Source: Variovorax sp. J22P240
GTDB taxonomy: Bacteria > Pseudomonadota > Gammaproteobacteria > Burkholderiales > Burkholderiaceae_C
Assembly: GCF_030316855.1 (NCBI RefSeq)
Contig: NZ_JASZYR010000004.1
Location: 248,001-312,000, forward strand
Direction: 5' to 3'
Length of the DNA: 64,000 nt
A program made the position numbers and the translations under genes. Positions 63,832-64,000 of the stretch are shown one piece after another (position 1 is the stretch's first letter; every line of letters begins with the position of its first letter). Below the pieces are notes generated by a model that was not told the origin of the DNA, ran no database searches, and was given only the letters and a program-made list of their open reading frames with translations.

Positions 63832-64000
63832 ATGAACCTCGCAGACATCCAGCAGGCCGCCGGCCTGAAGACGCCGATCCGGCGCCAGCTCTTCATCGAC
63901 GGACGCTTCGTCGATGCCGAATCGGGCGAGACGCTCGCGACGCTGAATCCGCACGACAACTCGACGATCGCCGACGTCGCGCTCGCGGGCAAGGCCGATG
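63832..64000 (+). CDS. Aldehyde dehydrogenase, start only (probable 4-hydroxymuconic semialdehyde dehydrogenase)
   Basis: The first 56 codons are in the window (MNLADIQQAAGLKTPIRRQLFIDGRFVDAESG, given in parts: FIDGRFVDAESGETLATLNPHDNSTIADVALAGKAD). This is the N-terminal NAD(P)-binding region of ALDH. In the hydroquinone pathway the next enzyme is exactly a 4-hydroxymuconic semialdehyde dehydrogenase giving maleylacetate, so I assign it by context. It is cut by the window edge. Confidence 0.8.
   Translation, partial: MNLADIQQAAGLKTPIRRQLFIDGRFVDAESGETLATLNPHDNSTIADVALAGKAD

Noticed and set aside
1..64000. CRISPR array, prophage, integrase, transposase or toxin-antitoxin pair
   Set aside because: No regularly spaced repeats, no integrase/transposase motifs, and no small toxin-antitoxin-like gene pair seen on either strand.

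Overview
The window reads as a high-GC chromosomal segment of a Burkholderiales bacterium of the Comamonadaceae, most like Variovorax. This is inferred from gene content and order (dusB-fis-purH; hemL-thiD-rubredoxin-pilGHIJ-chpA; yqgE-ruvX-pyrR-pyrB-noncatalytic pyrC; a Bug-type solute receptor) and from the codon style, not from a database search. No phage, insertion sequence, CRISPR array or plasmid gene was seen. Coding density is very high and no gene-free stretch exceeds 300 bases.

Layout. 1-10 kb: a FecR-domain protein and a lipoprotein (cut by the left edge), a cation-efflux transporter, dtd, ybeY-phoH facing ruvA, ruvB, a fused membrane enzyme (hydroxylase plus lysoplasmalogenase-like), and an LpxH-like phosphatase with an MGDG-synthase-like glycosyltransferase. 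10-20 kb: tRNA-Met, an ECF sigma factor continuous with a membrane-anchored anti-sigma-like tail, a minus-strand run of flavin hydroxylase, dsbC, M61 peptidase and enoyl-CoA hydratase, then a MOSC protein, ychF, a GST and a YqaA-like protein. 20-26 kb: dusB-fis-purH, a small outer-membrane protein, hemL, thiD. 26-36 kb: rubredoxin and the twitching-motility chemosensory operon pilG-pilH-pilI-pilJ-chpA. 36-42 kb: photolyase, then yqgE-ruvX-pyrR-pyrB-pyrC'-plsC. 42-46 kb: a 25-residue membrane protein, an NMN adenylyltransferase/Nudix enzyme, an Rrf2 regulator, a secreted protein, a tricarboxylate-type receptor and tRNA-Arg. 46-56 kb: tamA-tamB (outer-membrane protein/lipid assembly), a 2OG-Fe(II) oxygenase and a moxR/membrane protein/GNAT/VWA operon. 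56-64 kb: cytochrome c4, protocatechuate 3,4-dioxygenase pcaHG with divergent pcaQ, a second LysR regulator, and a hydroquinone (para-dihydroxybenzene) ring-cleavage cluster that runs off the right edge.

The right-hand end is devoted to aromatic catabolism: protocatechuate goes through the beta-ketoadipate route and hydroquinone through 4-hydroxymuconic semialdehyde. The most distinctive items are the ether-lipid-like fusion enzyme (5866-7593), the sigma/anti-sigma fusion (10346-12214), the tiny membrane protein with its own terminator (42536-42613), a dispersed repeat family whose copies mostly sit directly on stop codons, and the well-resolved metal-ligand pattern of the two-subunit hydroquinone dioxygenase.
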